Assembly: GCF_036345915.1 (NCBI RefSeq)
Contig: NZ_CP107785.1
Coordinates: 3,782,001-3,846,000, forward strand
Length of the DNA stretch: 64,000 bases
Direction: 5' to 3'
Origin: Nocardia sp. NBC_00565
GTDB taxonomy: Bacteria > Actinomycetota > Actinomycetes > Mycobacteriales > Mycobacteriaceae
This document shows positions 55,902 through 63,166 of the stretch, in pieces. The first letter of the stretch is position 1; each line of letters opens with the position of its first letter. The translations under genes were made by a program, and so were the position numbers. The notes under the pieces are model-generated. The model saw only the letters and a list, made by a program, of their open reading frames with translations, had not been told where the DNA came from and ran no database searches.

Positions 55902-56789
55902 TCAGGATTCCTTGGCGTATTCGGCGAGGATCTTCAGCGACTCGCCGGGCGGCTCGGCCTGCACGCTCAATCGGTCCATGACCGAGAGGTACAACGCCAG
56001 ATCCTGCTTCCGATCGAGGTACAGCGCACTGGTCAGGTGCTCGAGATAGACGATATCGGGCAGTTCTTCCTCGGCGAAGCGCAGGATGCTGAACGAACTG
56101 CCCGCCGCCGCGTGCTCACCCGCCGAGTACGGCAGGACCTGCACGGTGACGTTCGGCAATTGCGCGAGCTCGATGAGGTGTTCCATCTGCTCCCGGTGCA
56201 CGCGCGGCCCACCGACAGGGCGATGCAGCGCGGCCTCGTCGATGATCGCCCAGATGGTCGGCGGATCGGCGCGGTGCAGCACCTCTTGCCTGCGGATCCG
56301 GACCTGAACCCGCCGATCCATATCGGCGTCCTCGTAGCCGAGCGACATTACCGCCCTGGCATATTCGGTGGTCTGCAACAGCCCGGGCACCAGGTGCGCC
56401 TCATAGGTACGAATCTTGCTGGCGGCCTGTTCCAAGCCGAGGTAGGTGCCGAACCAGGACGGCAGCAAATCGCTGTAGCGATGCCACCAGCCTGGCTCGT
56501 TCGCCTGCTTGGCCAGATCCAGGAACCGTTGCCGCTCCTCGGCGTCGGAGACGCCGTACAGGGTCAGCAGGTCGCGGATATCGCGTTCCTTGAAACCGGT
56601 GCGACCCAACTCGAGACGACTGATCTTGGCGTGTGAACCGCGAATGTGGTCACCTGCGGCTTCCCGGGTGATACCTCTCTTCACCCGGAGGTCGCGCAGC
56701 TGACCACCCAGCGCGATCCGCAATACCGTTGGACCACGTTCCACGACAACCGATTGCACACGACCGTCGTCATCGGGTTCTGCGATCAT
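55902..56789 (-). CDS. Scr1-family HTH regulator (DUF5753), copy B
   Basis: 295 residues from ATG at 56789. The HTH is ITREAAGDHIRGSHAKISRLELGRTGF, nearly the same recognition region as copy A. The DUF5753 body has WWHRYSDLLPSWFGTYLGLEQAASK and VPGLLQTTEYARAV. It lies directly downstream of a DUF397 gene (56878) in the same direction and next to the SAM methyltransferase gene at 57543. This is the standard WhiJ-like gene set. Confidence 0.92.
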   Translation of the reverse strand: MIAEPDDDGRVQSVVVERGPTVLRIALGGQLRDLRVKRGITREAAGDHIRGSHAKISRLELGRTGFKERDIRDLLTLYGVSDAEERQRFLDLAKQANEPGWWHRYSDLLPSWFGTYLGLEQAASKIRTYEAHLVPGLLQTTEYARAVMSLGYEDADMDRRVQVRIRRQEVLHRADPPTIWAIIDEAALHRPVGGPRVHREQMEHLIELAQLPNVTVQVLPYSAGEHAAAGSSFSILRFAEEELPDIVYLEHLTSALYLDRKQDLALYLSVMDRLSVQAEPPGESLKILAEYAKES

Positions 56790-56877
56790 GAAGTCATCTC
56801 CGATACTCGGGTTTGACCACAGTGTGTCACAAATACCACGTTTCGAAACACACCGCACCGATCGCCAATGTTACCGC

Positions 56878-57102
56878 TCAGCTAGTCAGGTCGTCGAACT
56901 CCCCGGCTTTCGCGCCGCGGACGAATGCGTCGATCTCCGGTCGGGTGTAGAAGAGCATGCCACCTTCGGGGTCACGCGAATTACGAACGGCGATCAGACC
57001 ATCCGAAGCCTCGGCGACTTCCACACAGTTACCGCCGGACGGACCGCTGAACGAACTCTTGCGCCAAGCGCCCTTGATCTTGTGTGTACCGGTGTTCCAC
57101 AT
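56878..57102 (-). CDS. DUF397 protein
   Basis: 74 residues from ATG at 57102, correctly spaced from GAGGAG; GTG at 57111 is less likely. The signature is WRKSSFSGPSGGNCVEVAE followed by VAVRNS-like IAVRNSRDPEGG and a C-terminal FVRGAKAGEFD. DUF397 proteins partner Scr1/WhiJ-type regulators, probably relieving their repression by direct contact (known for the family, not shown here). The dyad cluster at 57153-57199 lies upstream. Confidence 0.93.
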   Translation of the reverse strand: MWNTGTHKIKGAWRKSSFSGPSGGNCVEVAEASDGLIAVRNSRDPEGGMLFYTRPEIDAFVRGAKAGEFDDLTS

Positions 57103-57111
57103 CTTTCCCAC

Positions 57112-57542
57112 TCCTCGGCTACTTGCAGTGTGAGATGTACGCTCGAGCGGCCTTGCAGATGCGCGCTCAAACGTTCTTGCATTTGCACCTACATCTGCAA
57201 GATAGCATGAAGTCCACCCCTTGCGACACAGAAGAATTCAGACCTGCCGGTTCGCTTCGTGACCCCTGTTCGACCGGTTACGGATGTGCCGCGTGTGCCG
57301 TCTCCGACCGAAGCCCTCTCGACGGAACGGACGCCGAGACCATCGCCGCACAGCGCCGGCAATGCGCACCGCGCGAGCCGGCCTCGTCGCCGCGAAAAGA
57401 CGTGATCAACTACTCGATCCACCGGATCGGTCGAATCGAATCTTGTACTGTCACAGTGCACATCGGATGTGCCGGCCATTCGCGACACCGCCGCCGGAGC
57501 AATCCGGGTTACCGCATACCGTTCGCCGAGGAGTCCAGTCCC
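57112..57542. other. Long leader region between DUF397 and the methyltransferase
   Basis: About 430 bases between divergent genes, containing the dyad cluster. A frame in phase with the methyltransferase is open through most of it, but codon bias is weak and GAGGAG marks ATG 57543 as the start. No stable RNA is recognised. Confidence 0.45.
57153..57199. promoter_or_regulatory. Operator cluster between DUF397 and SAM methyltransferase genes
   Basis: TGCATTTG-CACCTA-CATCTGCA (57178-57199) has the same arm length and 6-nt spacing as the small-gene promoters. An extra TTGCAGATG half site lies at 57153-57161. The -10 after TTGCAT (57177-57182) is poor, so it may be an operator more than a constitutive promoter. 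Confidence 0.6.
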
Positions 57543-58340
57543 ATGTCCGACGATCACAGCCCGCTCATCCGTACCGATATCCCCCATTCCGCGCGAATCT
57601 GGAATTACTGGATGGGCGGCAAGGACTATTACGAGATCGATCGGATCGCCGGTGACGCCGGCGTCGAAGTGGACCCCGACATCACCACCATGGCGGTGCA
57701 GTCACGACAGTTCCTCATTCGCGCGGTGCGCTACCTGGCGGGCGAGCAGGGCATCCGGCAGTTCCTCGATATCGGCACCGGCCTGCCGACCATGCAGAAC
57801 ACCCACGAGGTGGCCCAGGCCGTAGCGCCCGAGTCGAAGGTCGTTTATGTCGACAACGATCCGCTGGTGCTCGCCACCGCGCGGGCGCTGCTCACCAGCA
57901 CCACTCCGGAGGGCGTGACCACCTACGTCGACGCCGACTTCCACAATCCAGAGCTGATCATCTCCGACGCCAAGAACGTGCTCAATTTCAACGAGCCGAT
58001 CGGGGTGATGTTCATGGGCGTGCTCGGTCACGCCAAGACCTACGACGAACTGCTGCGCATCGTGCACACCGTGCTCGATGCCGTACCCGCGGGCAGCTTC
58101 CTGGTCATGTGGGACGGCACCGACGACAGTAAGGACTACGTCACGCTGTGTGAGAACTACACCGGCACCGGCGGCGTCCCCTACGTTCCCCGCCCCCAGG
58201 CCGAGATTCGCGCGATCTTCGACGGTCTGGAACTGGTGCAGCCCGGATTCGTCTCCATCACCCAGTGGCGCACGGATCAGACGGAAGTGGGCGAGGCCCG
58301 GCCGATCTCCGCCTATGGCGCGGTCGCGCGCAAGGCCTAA
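57543..58340 (+). CDS. SAM-dependent methyltransferase (DUF574 family), copy B
   Basis: 265 residues from ATG at 57543 with GAGGAG upstream. HSARIWNYWMGGKDYYEID and SAM motif I FLDIGTGLPTMQN are typical, followed by VVYVDNDPLVLATARALL and VMFMGVLGHAKTYDE. Paired with the Scr1/DUF397 genes across a shared regulatory region, mirroring copy A at 43436. Substrate unknown. A strong terminator follows. Confidence 0.9.
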   Translation: MSDDHSPLIRTDIPHSARIWNYWMGGKDYYEIDRIAGDAGVEVDPDITTMAVQSRQFLIRAVRYLAGEQGIRQFLDIGTGLPTMQNTHEVAQAVAPESKVVYVDNDPLVLATARALLTSTTPEGVTTYVDADFHNPELIISDAKNVLNFNEPIGVMFMGVLGHAKTYDELLRIVHTVLDAVPAGSFLVMWDGTDDSKDYVTLCENYTGTGGVPYVPRPQAEIRAIFDGLELVQPGFVSITQWRTDQTEVGEARPISAYGAVARKA

Positions 58341-58354
58341 ACGCCAAGCGGCAC

Positions 58355-58391
58355 AACGGCGGTCCTCGGCCATCCGGCCGAGACCGCCGTT
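58355..58391. terminator. Hairpin terminator after the methyltransferase gene
   Basis: AACGGCGGT-C-CTCGGCC pairs with GGCCGAG-ACCGCCGTT (16 bp, one bulged C, 4-nt loop). It ends 22 nt before the next regulated promoter. Confidence 0.82.
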
Positions 58392-58412
58392 CATATTTCT
58401 ATTGGTCGTTCG

Positions 58413-58453
58413 TGCAAATGTACTTGCATCTGCAAGCTACAACAGCTTAAACT
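58413..58453 (+). promoter_or_regulatory. Shared-type promoter 2 with dyad operator
   Basis: TGCAAATG-TACTTG-CATCTGCA (58413-58434), -35 TTGCAT (58424-58429), 18 nt, -10 TAAACT (58448-58453). Drives the gene at 58544 through a ~90-nt leader. Confidence 0.78.
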
Positions 58454-58543
58454 CAGAGCCACAATCGGGGAGGTACGCAGGGAGTTCGCGCCTCGCGTCA
58501 CCATATTCATCCTCCCCAACGGCAGACGCGAGGGGCGATCGAG

Positions 58544-58780
58544 ATGAGTACGCCATTCCGAACCCAGCGTGGGGCCGCGATCGCCGGAGGTTCCGGGATC
58601 GACACCCTGCGGCAATGCACGGCGCCGGATTTCGCGCCGCTCGATTGTGCCGCCGAACCACCCGGTCTCACCTATCGCCAGGCCCGCGAGATCCTGCATC
58701 TGCACGAGGTGCACGGTCCGCAATGTCGCCAGTGGCTCGCCGCCGCGGCCTACCTATCGGCCGGACTCGACGACGAATAA
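58544..58780 (+). CDS. Small orphan protein, 78 aa, regulon candidate
   Basis: ATG at 58544 is preceded by GAGGGGCGATCGAG, similar to the start contexts at 53209 and 59012. The C-terminal half, LTYRQAREILHLHEVHGPQC followed by RQWLAAAAYLSAG, is helical. The N-terminus does not resemble the other two small proteins. No known family. Confidence 0.7.
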   Translation: MSTPFRTQRGAAIAGGSGIDTLRQCTAPDFAPLDCAAEPPGLTYRQAREILHLHEVHGPQCRQWLAAAAYLSAGLDDE

Positions 58781-58875
58781 CGTTCGGCGCCAACAGCTCC
58801 GCAATCGTCCAGCAGCCCCGTAGACCCGGCTCGAATCGGACAAGCCCCAAATCACTTCGCACGCACCGATGTTCG

Positions 58876-58916
58876 TGCGGATGTGCTTGCATCTGCACGA
58901 GACACCGCTCTAGACT
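58876..58916 (+). promoter_or_regulatory. Shared-type promoter 3 with dyad operator
   Basis: TGCGGATG-TGCTTG-CATCTGCA (58876-58897), -35 TTGCAT (58887-58892), 18 nt, -10 TAGACT (58911-58916). Drives the gene at 59012. Confidence 0.78.
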
Positions 58917-59011
58917 CGTGTGCGACAAGTAACCAGGGGATTCGCATCCGGGAGCCAGTGCCATCGTCGCCACCAGGCCTTCTCGGCGCCAGAGGCAACA
59001 GGGGCGTTCGT

Positions 59012-59209
59012 ATGAACAGACAGCACGCTGCCGGCCGGCTCGGAATCGCCGATGTCGCCGCCGCTTACGGCGCCGAAGCGCTGCAGCGGCGCATCGCCGA
59101 ATTACGGGCCAGTGGCCAGCACTACGCCGCCATCGCGATCGAGCACGAAATCCGCAGTGGCGCAGTGGCAGACGATACCGATCTGCGCAATCAGCAAGGC
59201 GCGGCCTAG
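59012..59209 (+). CDS. Small orphan protein, 65 aa, regulon candidate
   Basis: ATG at 59012 after CAGGGGCGTTCGT. The product is helical: HAAGRLGIADVAAAYGAEAL, then QRRIAELRASGQHYAAIAIEHEI. The N-terminal 20 residues resemble the product of 53209. The stop overlaps the tail of the lipase relic on the other strand by 3 nt. No known family. Reached by promoter 3 through a ~95-nt leader. Confidence 0.7.
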   Translation: MNRQHAAGRLGIADVAAAYGAEALQRRIAELRASGQHYAAIAIEHEIRSGAVADDTDLRNQQGAA

Positions 59210-59520
59210 ATTCCGCCGCCCCCGCCGATGAACCAAGGGTTGAAGGCACACACCAGATTCGGATGATTGTTGATCGCCCGCCCGAGCGTAGCCATGCCGA
59301 GCAAAGTGGTGCCGTGATGGGTCGAACCGAAGGTGACCAGTCGCGCCACTTCGCCCTCGCCCCCTTCGAATTTCAGGTACTGGTCGGCCTGATGAAATCG
59401 GCGAGCCCCTGCTCTGTCGGCGTGATGGCAGGTTCCGCCCCCGCAACCCCTGGACCGAAACCGACCGCCAAGACGGTGGCCCCATCGATCACCGTGCAGG
59501 ACAATGCTTTCCGACTGATC
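59206..59520 (-). pseudogene. Class-2 lipase relic with internal deletion and frameshift
   Basis: One frame reads a signal-peptide-like VLAVGFGPGVAGAEPAITPTEQGLADFI, then shifts at about 59395. A second frame reads KFEGGEGEVARLVTFGSTHH and continues GTTLLGMATLGRAINN to a stop at 59206. The middle of the protein, including the HSQGG nucleophile elbow, is gone. It keeps a segment missing from the other lipase relic at 29610, and both end in an IGGGG tail. Confidence 0.78.
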
Positions 59521-59527
59521 GTTTCGA

Positions 59528-59546
59528 GCGACCTGCAAGCAGTCGC
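59528..59546. repeat. 19-bp imperfect dyad, copy 1
   Basis: GCGACCTGCAAGCAGTCGC; its ends (GCGAC/GTCGC) are complementary. An 18/19 copy is at 61777-61795. Confidence 0.6.
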
Positions 59547-59867
59547 AAGCGGCAATCTCCGATGAATACGTCGCGTCATTTCGAACCTTCCTGGGCTGCC
59601 GACAACCGGCCCGGCGACGCAGGCGAACCGCTCGCAAACACCGAATCCGTCGCCAACGTTAAGGCGGCTGGTCACGGGATTTCGGCGACTCGCGGCGGCG
59701 CTGGAGCTTCCCACCACGGCACATGGCCCGTTTGTGCACAACGCACAACGATGCGGGCCCGCAATGGATCTAGCCGAACCTTCCCCGGGTTCATAACCTT
59801 TTCGTATAGTGATGCAACGATTCGGACGCAGATCTATCACGTCCGAGGTGGCACTGGAGTAACGCGA
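59547..59867. other. Leader and promoter region of PucR paralog 3
   Basis: About 320 bases. A TATAGT -10-like hexamer occurs at 59805-59810. The frame is open upstream of 59868 (to 59562), but GGAG and homology favour the start at 59868. Confidence 0.45.
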
Positions 59868-61127
59868 ATGACCTTCTCCGCCCTGGATCTGTCCGTCGAA
59901 GCTACGGACCCTGTCCTAGAGATCGGCGGGCAGCCCGCGTCGATACCCTTGATGAACACCGACCGCGTGGCCTCGCGCATGGTCGGCTACTTCGCCACCT
60001 GTATGGCGCCATGCCGCACGCTGCCCGGCGAGCAGTTGCGCGGCGACGTCACCAAGTTGACCCGCAGCTGCCTGGCACTGGCGGCCGAAATGTTCGACAA
60101 GCGAACGGTTCCCGGCGATGAGCAGCTCGGCGAGGTCCGCGAGGCGGCCGCGCAGTGGGCCCGCGAGGCGGTGCCGCTCGGCACCATCCTGCGCGCCTAT
60201 CACGAGGGACTGCGCATCGCGTTCGGACTGGTGACCGCACGTGCCAAGGCCGACGATATCGATGAACTGCTCGTCGCCACCGATCTCATGCTCGAACTCC
60301 TCGAGGCGATCACCGTGGCGGTCTCGGACGCCTATGTCGAAGAACAGCATCTGGTCGCGAGAGAACACCAGACCGCGACGCAGACCCTGGCGTCGGCGCT
60401 GTTGAGCGGACGCGGCAGTTCCGCGCTCGCCCGCCAGGCCGGCATCCCGATCGCCGACTCATATCAGGTAGTGGCGCTGTCGGTTCCGGAACATTCCGAC
60501 GAACGCGATCCGCGAGTCGATTCCCAAGTCGCGGCCCGCAGGAAGCTACGCAGGCTGCAGTCGGAGCTGGCCACCGTCTTCGAATCGCGGGTGCTGGCGC
60601 TACTGAGCACCAAGGGTGGGACGCTGCTCGTCCCGATCGAGGACGGTGCGCCGATCCTGACCACCGAAACACTCGGGCTGCTGGCCGAATCCGCTGAGGT
60701 ACCGCTCACCGCGACGCTGGTCACCAGCGAGACCGACCAGATACCCGATGCCGCGGATCAGGCCCACGAGCTACTCAATCTGGTGCGGGTGGGCGGGCGC
60801 AATCCGGGCCTGTACCAGATGGCCGACCTGGCCGTGGAGTACCAACTCACCCGTGGCGGTCCCGCCACCCGACGCCTCGCCACCATTCTCGACCCGCTCG
60901 ACGCCCATCCCGAACTCTCCGACACCATGCGCGCATACCTCGGCAACGATATGAACCGCCAGCTCACCGCGCGCCAGCTCTACGTGCACCCGAATACCGT
61001 CGACTACCGGCTGCGCCGCATCGCCCAGTTGACCTCGATCGATCTGGCCACCTCGGCCGGCATCTCACAGGCGGCCATCGCCCTACTCGCCCGTGATCTC
61101 CACCGCAGCGTCGCCCGGCGGCTGTGA
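59868..61127 (+). CDS. PucR/CdaR-type transcriptional regulator (paralog 3)
   Basis: 419 residues from ATG at 59868. The N-terminal sensory domain has MAPCRTLPGEQLRGDVTKL and WAREAVPLGTILRAYHEGL. The CdaR-like middle contains VAARRKLRRLQSELATVFESR. The C-terminal PucR HTH is DMNRQLTARQLYVHPNTVDYRLRRI. All domains are intact. Clearly paralogous to the genes at 28131 and 39146. Target unknown. Confidence 0.9.
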   Translation: MTFSALDLSVEATDPVLEIGGQPASIPLMNTDRVASRMVGYFATCMAPCRTLPGEQLRGDVTKLTRSCLALAAEMFDKRTVPGDEQLGEVREAAAQWAREAVPLGTILRAYHEGLRIAFGLVTARAKADDIDELLVATDLMLELLEAITVAVSDAYVEEQHLVAREHQTATQTLASALLSGRGSSALARQAGIPIADSYQVVALSVPEHSDERDPRVDSQVAARRKLRRLQSELATVFESRVLALLSTKGGTLLVPIEDGAPILTTETLGLLAESAEVPLTATLVTSETDQIPDAADQAHELLNLVRVGGRNPGLYQMADLAVEYQLTRGGPATRRLATILDPLDAHPELSDTMRAYLGNDMNRQLTARQLYVHPNTVDYRLRRIAQLTSIDLATSAGISQAAIALLARDLHRSVARRL

Positions 61128-61266
61128 ATCCGCGTTCCAGCTGTACTATGTGCCAGGTCTGAACTGTCGACACCTCTGAACATCTCCACCCTGATACGGA
61201 TTTGTGCTGGTCACGAGATCACGAACGAGTCATCCTGGAACTGCCGCGACATCTGGATGGTGGACT

Positions 61267-61701
61267 ATGCGAATAGCGGAGATCTTACGCAGGAAGGGCA
61301 GCGACGTGGCCACGGTCACGCCCGAGACCACGGTACGCACCTTGCTCGCCACGCTGGCCGAACACAATATCGGGGCGGTGGTGGTATCGCCGGACGGCAA
61401 CCGGATCGTCGGCATGGCCTCCGAGCGCGATGTGGTGCGCGGTCTGCACGCGCACGGCTCCGATCTGCTCGATATCCCGGTCTCGGAGATCATGACCGTC
61501 GATGTGCACACCTGCGCGCCCGATGACCGCGTCGACAGTCTGCGCGGCACGATGACCGAGCACCGCATCCGGCACCTGCCCGTGGTCCACGAGGGCCGCC
61601 TGATCGGCATCGTCAGCATCGGCGATGTCGTCAAGAGCGCGATCTCCGAACTGGCCACCGAGCGCCAGCAGCTCGTCGAATACGTGCAGGGACAGTACTA
61701 A
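61267..61701 (+). CDS. Two-CBS-domain protein
   Basis: 144 residues from ATG at 61267. The two CBS repeats are TVRTLLATLAEHNIGAVVVS...MASERDVVRGL (about residues 18-65) and CAPDDRVDSLRGTMTEHRIRHLPVVHEGRLIGIVSIGDV (about 79-120). Stand-alone CBS pairs bind adenine nucleotides and act as energy sensors. Similar to Hrp1-like proteins. No partner enzyme is fused. Confidence 0.92.
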   Translation: MRIAEILRRKGSDVATVTPETTVRTLLATLAEHNIGAVVVSPDGNRIVGMASERDVVRGLHAHGSDLLDIPVSEIMTVDVHTCAPDDRVDSLRGTMTEHRIRHLPVVHEGRLIGIVSIGDVVKSAISELATERQQLVEYVQGQY

Positions 61702-61776
61702 GGGGCCCCGGGTACCTGCGGCTTCCGAAATACGTTGTCCACGAGAACCTTCGAAGTTCGCAGCCGACCTTTTCCA

Positions 61777-61795
61777 GCGACCTGCAAACAGTCGC
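61777..61795. repeat. 19-bp imperfect dyad, copy 2
   Basis: GCGACCTGCAAACAGTCGC, one mismatch from the copy at 59528-59546. It ends 30 nt before the SufS-like gene start, in operator position. Confidence 0.6.
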
Positions 61796-61825
61796 TACGG
61801 TAAGTGCGTATCGTTGGTGGCGTCC

Positions 61826-63163
61826 ATGGCGTTCTCGGAAGGGAGCGGCACCTTGGTGTCACCTGCGTCCGGGACGCATCTAGCCCGGCCATCCACCACC
61901 CGGCCGCCGGTCTCGGCCCCGCGGATACCGGAATCAGCACCTTCCGCCGCCACCGTGCGCGGACTCTTCCCGGCGCTCGCCGAATCCACCGAGGTCTATC
62001 TCGATAGCGCGGCCACCACGCAGAAACCGCTGCCGGTCATCGAGACCATCCACCGCTACCACACTTCGCGCACCGCCAATGCCGGTCGCGGCACCTACCC
62101 GTGGGCGACCGATCTGACCACGCGCTTGGCGCGGGTCCGGGCTCGCACCGCCACTTTCATCGGCGCGCGGCACCCCGAGGAAGTGGTTTTCACCGGCGGC
62201 GCGACCGCGGCACTCAACGCGGTCGCGCTCTCCTGGGGTCTGGCCGTGCTCGAGGACGGCGACGAAATCCTCTACAACCCGCGCGATCACGCCTCGAATG
62301 TCCATCCGTGGCACCACTTACGGCAGGTGCTGGCCCGCTTCGGCCGTCACATCGAACTGGTCCCCTATCGGGTGACCGAACTCGGCGAAGCCGATACCGC
62401 CGATATCCTGGCCAAACTCACCCCGCGCACCCGGCTGATCACCACCAGCCATCTGCATCACGTGTTCGGCGGCCTCACCACGCTGGAGGAGTTGCGCGGC
62501 AAGCTCGATCCCGAAATTCTGCTGTGCTTCGACTGCAGCCAGAGCGGCGGACACCTACCGGTGGATGTCACCGAACTCGGCGCCGACTTCGCGGTTTTCG
62601 CCGCGCACAAGATGTTCGGCGCCCCAGGCACCGGAATCCTCTACTGCCACAGCAGGGTTCACGATCGGCTGCTGCCGTTCCTGCCCGGCGGTAATACCGG
62701 GGTCAGCCTCACCGATACCGGGTTGGCTCCGGCCGGTATGCCGGAACTGCTCGAAGGCGGCACCCAGAACATTCCGGGCATCCTCGCTCTCGGCAGCGCG
62801 CTGGAGGTGCTGGAGTCCCTGGATGTCGGCGTCATCGCCGCGCACAATCGCGCACTCACGTTGCGGCTCATCGACAATCTGCGTCCGGTGCCCGGCCTGG
62901 AATTCCTGCCCGGGCCCGCACACGCGCCGTGTGCGATCGGCTACGGCATCGTGTCCTTCACGCTCGCGGGCATCTCCTCGACCGATCTCGGATTCGTGTT
63001 GAGCGAGTTGGGTTTTCTCGTTCGCACCGGCTTACACTGCACGCCCGGGGGTGATGCCGACAGCACGGATTCGGTGCGGGTCAGCACGCACATCTACAAC
63101 ACCCTCGACGAGATCGACCGCTTCACGACATGCGTCACGACGATTGCCGAGGAGGTCATGTGA
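61826..63163 (+). CDS. Class V aminotransferase / cysteine desulfurase (SufS-like)
   Basis: 445 residues from ATG at 61826. After a ~45-residue variable extension, VYLDSAATTQKPLPVIETI starts the fold. LCFDCSQSGGHLPVDV and FAVFAAHKMFGAPGTGIL carry the PLP pocket and the Schiff-base Lys. The C-terminal VRTGLHCTPG holds the Cys equivalent to the SufS persulfide residue, then SVRVSTHIYNTLDEIDRF. It lies outside a suf cluster and precedes an unknown ORF (starts 3 nt later), so it may serve a special thiolation pathway. Confidence 0.85.
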   Translation: MAFSEGSGTLVSPASGTHLARPSTTRPPVSAPRIPESAPSAATVRGLFPALAESTEVYLDSAATTQKPLPVIETIHRYHTSRTANAGRGTYPWATDLTTRLARVRARTATFIGARHPEEVVFTGGATAALNAVALSWGLAVLEDGDEILYNPRDHASNVHPWHHLRQVLARFGRHIELVPYRVTELGEADTADILAKLTPRTRLITTSHLHHVFGGLTTLEELRGKLDPEILLCFDCSQSGGHLPVDVTELGADFAVFAAHKMFGAPGTGILYCHSRVHDRLLPFLPGGNTGVSLTDTGLAPAGMPELLEGGTQNIPGILALGSALEVLESLDVGVIAAHNRALTLRLIDNLRPVPGLEFLPGPAHAPCAIGYGIVSFTLAGISSTDLGFVLSELGFLVRTGLHCTPGGDADSTDSVRVSTHIYNTLDEIDRFTTCVTTIAEEVM

Positions 63164-63166
63164 GAA

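Noticed and set aside
54364..56049. 561-codon plus-strand frame over the aldolase and kinase genes
   Set aside because: A low-complexity Arg/Pro/Ser-rich product in the wrong frame of two clear genes.
57084..57542. N-terminal extension of SAM methyltransferase copy B
   Set aside because: Cys-rich, weak codon bias and covering the operator cluster; GAGGAG marks ATG 57543 as the start.
59562..59867. N-terminal extension of PucR paralog 3
   Set aside because: No similarity to the other paralogs and poor codon bias; GGAG and alignment favour 59868.
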